Source of the DNA: Geosiphon pyriformis
Lineage: Eukaryota > Glomeromycota > Glomeromycetes > Archaeosporales > Geosiphonaceae
Direction of reading: 5' to 3'
NCBI GenBank assembly: GCA_016748015.1
Contig: JAAOMT010000319.1
Coordinates: 19,778 to 83,777 of the forward strand
DNA: 64,000 nucleotides
In this document: positions 61,052 to 64,000 of the stretch, piece after piece
Position numbering within the stretch: position 1 is the first letter of the stretch
Layout: each line of letters begins with the position of its first letter
The notes under the pieces: generated by a model
What the model was told of the DNA's origin: nothing
What the model saw: only the letters and a program-made list of their open reading frames with translations
Databases searched by the model: none
Translations under genes and position numbers: made by a program

Positions 61052-62134
61052 TTAGTTACCACCAAAAAGAAAGTTTTTCAACTGAGCCAAATATTGCTCC
61101 ATATAGGAAAGATCTCTCTCTAAATTAAAAAAAAGATGTTCGAAATGCGGAAATTGTTTAAATCGGGGAGCATGGTTTTGAATTGCGCTAGCTTGGTTAT
61201 ACACGGAAAAAGAGTTTGGGCTATTATTATTATAAATATTTTGCTGGCCAGCGATATGTTCTTGGTGATTATTCAGTCTACTAAAAACAAAACCTTTTAA
61301 ATGAGCTAGATCTTGTTTCATATTGAAAAAGTTTCTCTCTACATTTAGAAAATGATTTAGAAGAATAAAGTTGGGATTTTGTTCAAAATTCGGGCAAGGC
61401 AGACCAGGGATACATTCTTGATGATTGTTGATTAGTCTTTTATTAAATTCGTGAGGGATATTTTGAGCGAAGTGATCTACAGTTTCACAATTTGAACTTT
61501 GTTGAATAGAATTTGAGTTGAAAGGTGCTTGCATTAGATTTTGTGAATTGGAATGCTGATTTGATTGAATTACTAACGATCTTAAAGGGGCTGATGTAAA
61601 ACTAGTTCCATAATTTACTGGTCTTTGATTAGGTTCGTGAGAGTTATTCTGTTGTAGCATTCGAGCCAAAGGATGCACAATTCCAAAACTTGAACTTTGT
61701 TGAGTAGAATCAGAGTTGAAAGGGGTTTGCATTAAATTTTGTGAATTTGATTGCTGGTTTGATTGAATTTCTAATGATTCTAAAGAGGCCAATGTAGAAC
61801 TAGTTACATGGTTTACCGGTCTTTGATCATGTTCGTGACAATTATTTCGTTGTAGCCTTTGAGCAAAATGATCTACGATTGCAAAACTTGAACTTTGTTG
61901 AGTAGAATCTGAGTTGAAAGGTGATTGCATTAAATTTTGTGAATTAAATTGCTGGTTTGATTGATTTTCTAACAGTCCTAAAGAAACCGAAGGATCATGG
62001 TTTAATGAAGACGTGAAACTAGAACCATTAAAGCCATTATAATTAGAGAAATTCATACGGGAATTATGACCATTTATTCTCAAGGGTTGTTGGTTGTCGA
62101 CAAAGTTGTTATAATTAGAAAGTTGCTCTTCCAT
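61052..62134 (-). CDS. Asn/Gln-rich repeat protein NQ3
   Basis: Longest and fully open member of the NQ family: 360 residues, single exon. Start MEEQLSNYNNFVDNQQPLRI is nearly the same as NQ1. Three 66-residue repeats begin at residues 55, 121 and 187 (LENQSN, LEIQSN, LVIQSN). The C-terminal half has two heptad-type helices, LNVERNFFNMKQDLAHLKGF and FNLERDLSYMEQYLAQLKNF, separated by an Asn-rich linker (NIYNNNSPNSFSVYNQ). No signal peptide, Cys-poor, no known domain. Likely an oligomerising, low-complexity protein; function unknown. The leader shows the same conserved bases upstream of the ATG as NQ1 and NQ2. No intact kinase gene lies next to this copy. Confidence 0.8.
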   Translation of the reverse strand: MEEQLSNYNNFVDNQQPLRINGHNSRMNFSNYNGFNGSSFTSSLNHDPSVSLGLLENQSNQQFNSQNLMQSPFNSDSTQQSSSFAIVDHFAQRLQRNNCHEHDQRPVNHVTSSTLASLESLEIQSNQQSNSQNLMQTPFNSDSTQQSSSFGIVHPLARMLQQNNSHEPNQRPVNYGTSFTSAPLRSLVIQSNQHSNSQNLMQAPFNSNSIQQSSNCETVDHFAQNIPHEFNKRLINNHQECIPGLPCPNFEQNPNFILLNHFLNVERNFFNMKQDLAHLKGFVFSRLNNHQEHIAGQQNIYNNNSPNSFSVYNQASAIQNHAPRFKQFPHFEHLFFNLERDLSYMEQYLAQLKNFLFGGN

Positions 62135-62206
62135 AGCTATATTTAATATAATAAGTGCAATGATTAATAACTGCTAATATCGTTTTTTATTATAACTGCT
62201 TAACGG

Positions 62207-62217
62207 TATTTATATAC
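62207..62217 (-). promoter_or_regulatory. TATA-like element of NQ3
   Basis: TGTATATAAAT on the minus strand about 75-80 bp before the NQ3 ATG, as in the paralogues. Confidence 0.5.
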
Positions 62218-62220
62218 AAT

Positions 62221-62327
62221 GGCAATTATAAGCAAAGGACAGAATCAAAACGATCTACATGTGCGTGTAACCGGCAATTATAAACAAAGGACAGAATCAA
62301 AACGATCTACATGTGCCGGCAATTATA
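62221..62327. repeat. tandem repeat upstream of NQ3
   Basis: A unit beginning GGCAATTATAA, then CAAAGGACAGAATCAAAACG and ATCTACATGTGC occurs at 62221 and 62273 (52 bp apart), with a partial third start at 62318. It lies directly upstream of the TATA-like box of NQ3. Confidence 0.85.
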
Positions 62328-62332
62328 TATGC

Positions 62333-62509
62333 AAGAGTAGCGACTAAATTTTGTCTCAGCTTACTTTTGTACTTCCCCAAAAAGCACCGTGCCCAGAGTC
62401 TTATTTGTTCAAACCATCCCGGTGTATCAAAGATGCGTGATTCAATTCTTTACCTGATTAATCATCTCTATGAATCAGGAAAAGAGTAGCGACTAAATTT
62501 TGTCTCAGC
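62333..62509. repeat. direct repeat pair upstream of NQ3
   Basis: AAGAGTAGCGACTAAATTTT followed by GTCTCAGC is present at 62333 and again at 62482, 149 bp apart. Together with the tandem repeat this makes a 300-bp repeated upstream region. Confidence 0.8.
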
Positions 62510-63768
62510 CCTTTATAAAAAAAACTAAATGTATCTTAGTGAATAGAAATCAAAAATCTAATAAGTTTGATATATAATTTAATAAATCATAAGAAATCAA
62601 TATTAACTTTAGTTTTTTAATTTAATAAATTTTGGTTATTTTTGAATCAAGAGTTATTTGAATTTGCTTTAATTAATAAAATATTGGATAAATTGTTAGC
62701 ATTAAAAAATTTTAAAAAAAAATTATCTTCAGTCATCAAATTCAAGTTCGAATTCTCAAGGATCATCGGAAAAAACATTATAAAAACGAAGTTAAATAAG
62801 CTCTTTCATATTAAGAAATAAGAGTAAAGAGATTAGGATTTTTAATCTTTCTTCGAATTTGAAAAAAGTAACTCATTTAAACAATATCACCGATTTATCG
62901 CAAATTAGCAACACACACTGAAAATCTATATTAGAATAAATTAAATTAATCCTATATTTTAAACAACATGGAATGCTTATTTTTCGCGCAAAAATTGACA
63001 ATGAAAATGTGGATGAAACTATTCTAATTTCGGAATTATAATAGGCTGTTTAATATTCATTTTCATAATGATAATGACTTTTTATTAAAAGTAATCGACA
63101 CACAAATGGTAACACTTGAAAGTTGGAGAATTCACTTAATTTTAAGTTATTCCAATATACTGCTTGCTTTTCAAACTCAAAATTCTCTAAGTAATTCAAT
63201 AACCATTAAATTCACATTTTTTTCAAGTGATAAAACGCAAATTCAAAACTTTTTATGATTAAGCCAATAAGAAATAATAATCTTCGATTTAATGTCAGGC
63301 CTTTCTAATAGGAACTAGTAAATGTACAGTGTTTGGCAAAAAATTCCCATGATACTTTGTTAGGGAATTAATCCAAAAAATTCTGAAGCTAGTTAATATT
63401 ATAAATTTAAACTTAAGAGTGTTATATATTGATTGACATTGCTGCTGTTACAGGAATGGATTCTTGGTGCTTTAAGTATCAGTTTCATGAGTTAAGTTCA
63501 TGGCAAAAATACAAGTGGCCATCCTTCACGTTTTTACTAACCTCATAGAATTGCAAAAAACAAATCAAGAAAAATGAAATTCAATTTCTCTAAAGATTCT
63601 GTGCAATTTTTGTATAGAGCATGACTCGCCCAATAAAAGTTGTTATGACAGCAAATGGGGATGCAATACATTACTAGTCTATCTTATATACATAAAATGG
63701 TAAAAAAAATATTAGATTGTATTTATTATTGGGACTTTCAATAAATTCAATAGACCTATTAAAAACTA
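62510..63768. other. intergenic stretch
   Basis: A+T-rich, no supported gene. Confidence 0.5.
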
Positions 63769-64000
63769 CAGAGGGTGTCCAAAAGTTCCCGAACAAGATT
63801 TTATTTAACAATAATATTTATTTTTTTATAAAATAAAACAAAATAAACAACATATTTATAATTTTATAGTAATTTTCTAAATTTTTCCATTAAGTGTTAC
63901 TAAACGTTTAAGTCGGCGATATTTTTGGTGAGTAAATAAACGTGGACGTCCTGAACGAGGTCTTGAATCAATTGAACCAGTTTCTTTAAATCGTTTTATT
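63769..64000 (-). mobile_element. Tc1/mariner element, left end (cut by window edge)
   Basis: The left terminus CAGAGGGTGTCCAAAAGTTC follows a TA at 63767-63768. Only about 110 bp inside, a minus-strand frame (63877-64000) enters from the right: IKRFKETGSIDSRPRSGRPR, the helix-turn-helix and GRPR linker of Tc1/mariner transposases, then YRRLKRLVTLNG and a stop. Because the transposase N-terminus lies so close to this terminus and the catalytic region is absent, the copy is internally deleted or rearranged. Confidence 0.65.

Overview
This window is nuclear DNA of a filamentous fungus. It is very A+T rich, has short GT-AG introns (about 75-150 nt) and many trinucleotide microsatellites. The expanded family of tyrosine-kinase-like kinases with an H-x-D-L-H-S-G-N catalytic loop, zinc-ribbon-like N-termini, and the load of Tc1/mariner, hAT and pogo relics all fit an arbuscular mycorrhizal fungus (Glomeromycotina, Rhizophagus-like). 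That assignment is inference from gene families; no rRNA is present to prove it.

Layout. 2-6.5 kb: two tandem paralogous SAM-dependent methyltransferases with identical intron positions and MGxC N-termini. 6.5-12.5 kb: an A+T-rich desert split by a Tc1/mariner element with intact ends and a broken transposase. 12.6-14.6 kb: an eight-exon seven-helix receptor on the minus strand. 15.8-18.3 kb: a transposon cluster (short mariner, decayed Tc1, and a small hAT element with a perfect 8-bp target duplication). 18.9-21.2 kb: a secreted phosphoesterase/phospholipase C-like gene with a duplicated upstream block. 22.3-28.7 kb: a deleted kinase pseudogene, an Asn/Gln-rich repeat protein and a kinase gene. 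29.3-37.8 kb: a run of conserved eukaryotic genes of which three are broken (TMEM70-like, CCA-adding enzyme, Slt2-type MAP kinase) and one, TSR2, is intact. 38.1-41.1 kb: A+T desert with a transposase relic. 42.5-48.3 kb: F-box relic, three kinase relics and a small G+C-richer ORF resembling a bacterial polymorphic-toxin C-terminal domain placed where a kinase relic breaks off. 50.3-53.6 kb: the best intact kinase of the family plus a second Asn/Gln-rich gene with one nonsense codon. 53.9-57.5 kb: tRNA-Lys(UUU), a Kre9/Knh1-like GPI-type cell-surface protein and an OBAP1/DUF1264 protein. 59.9-62.5 kb: pogo relic, third Asn/Gln-rich gene and promoter-proximal tandem repeats. 63.8-64 kb: left end of another Tc1/mariner element.

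Themes. (1) Birth and death of lineage-specific kinases: two near-complete copies and four broken ones. (2) A three-copy Asn/Gln-rich family, probably undescribed, with exact 66-residue tandem repeats, a terminal heptad helix and a shared promoter; two copies neighbour kinase genes. (3) A block of decayed housekeeping genes whose premature stops can mostly be explained by C:G to T:A changes, which fits a RIP-like or methylation-driven process. (4) A bacterial-like toxin-domain ORF of contrasting base composition. All exon joins were made by eye from splice consensus, reading frame and paralogue comparison.
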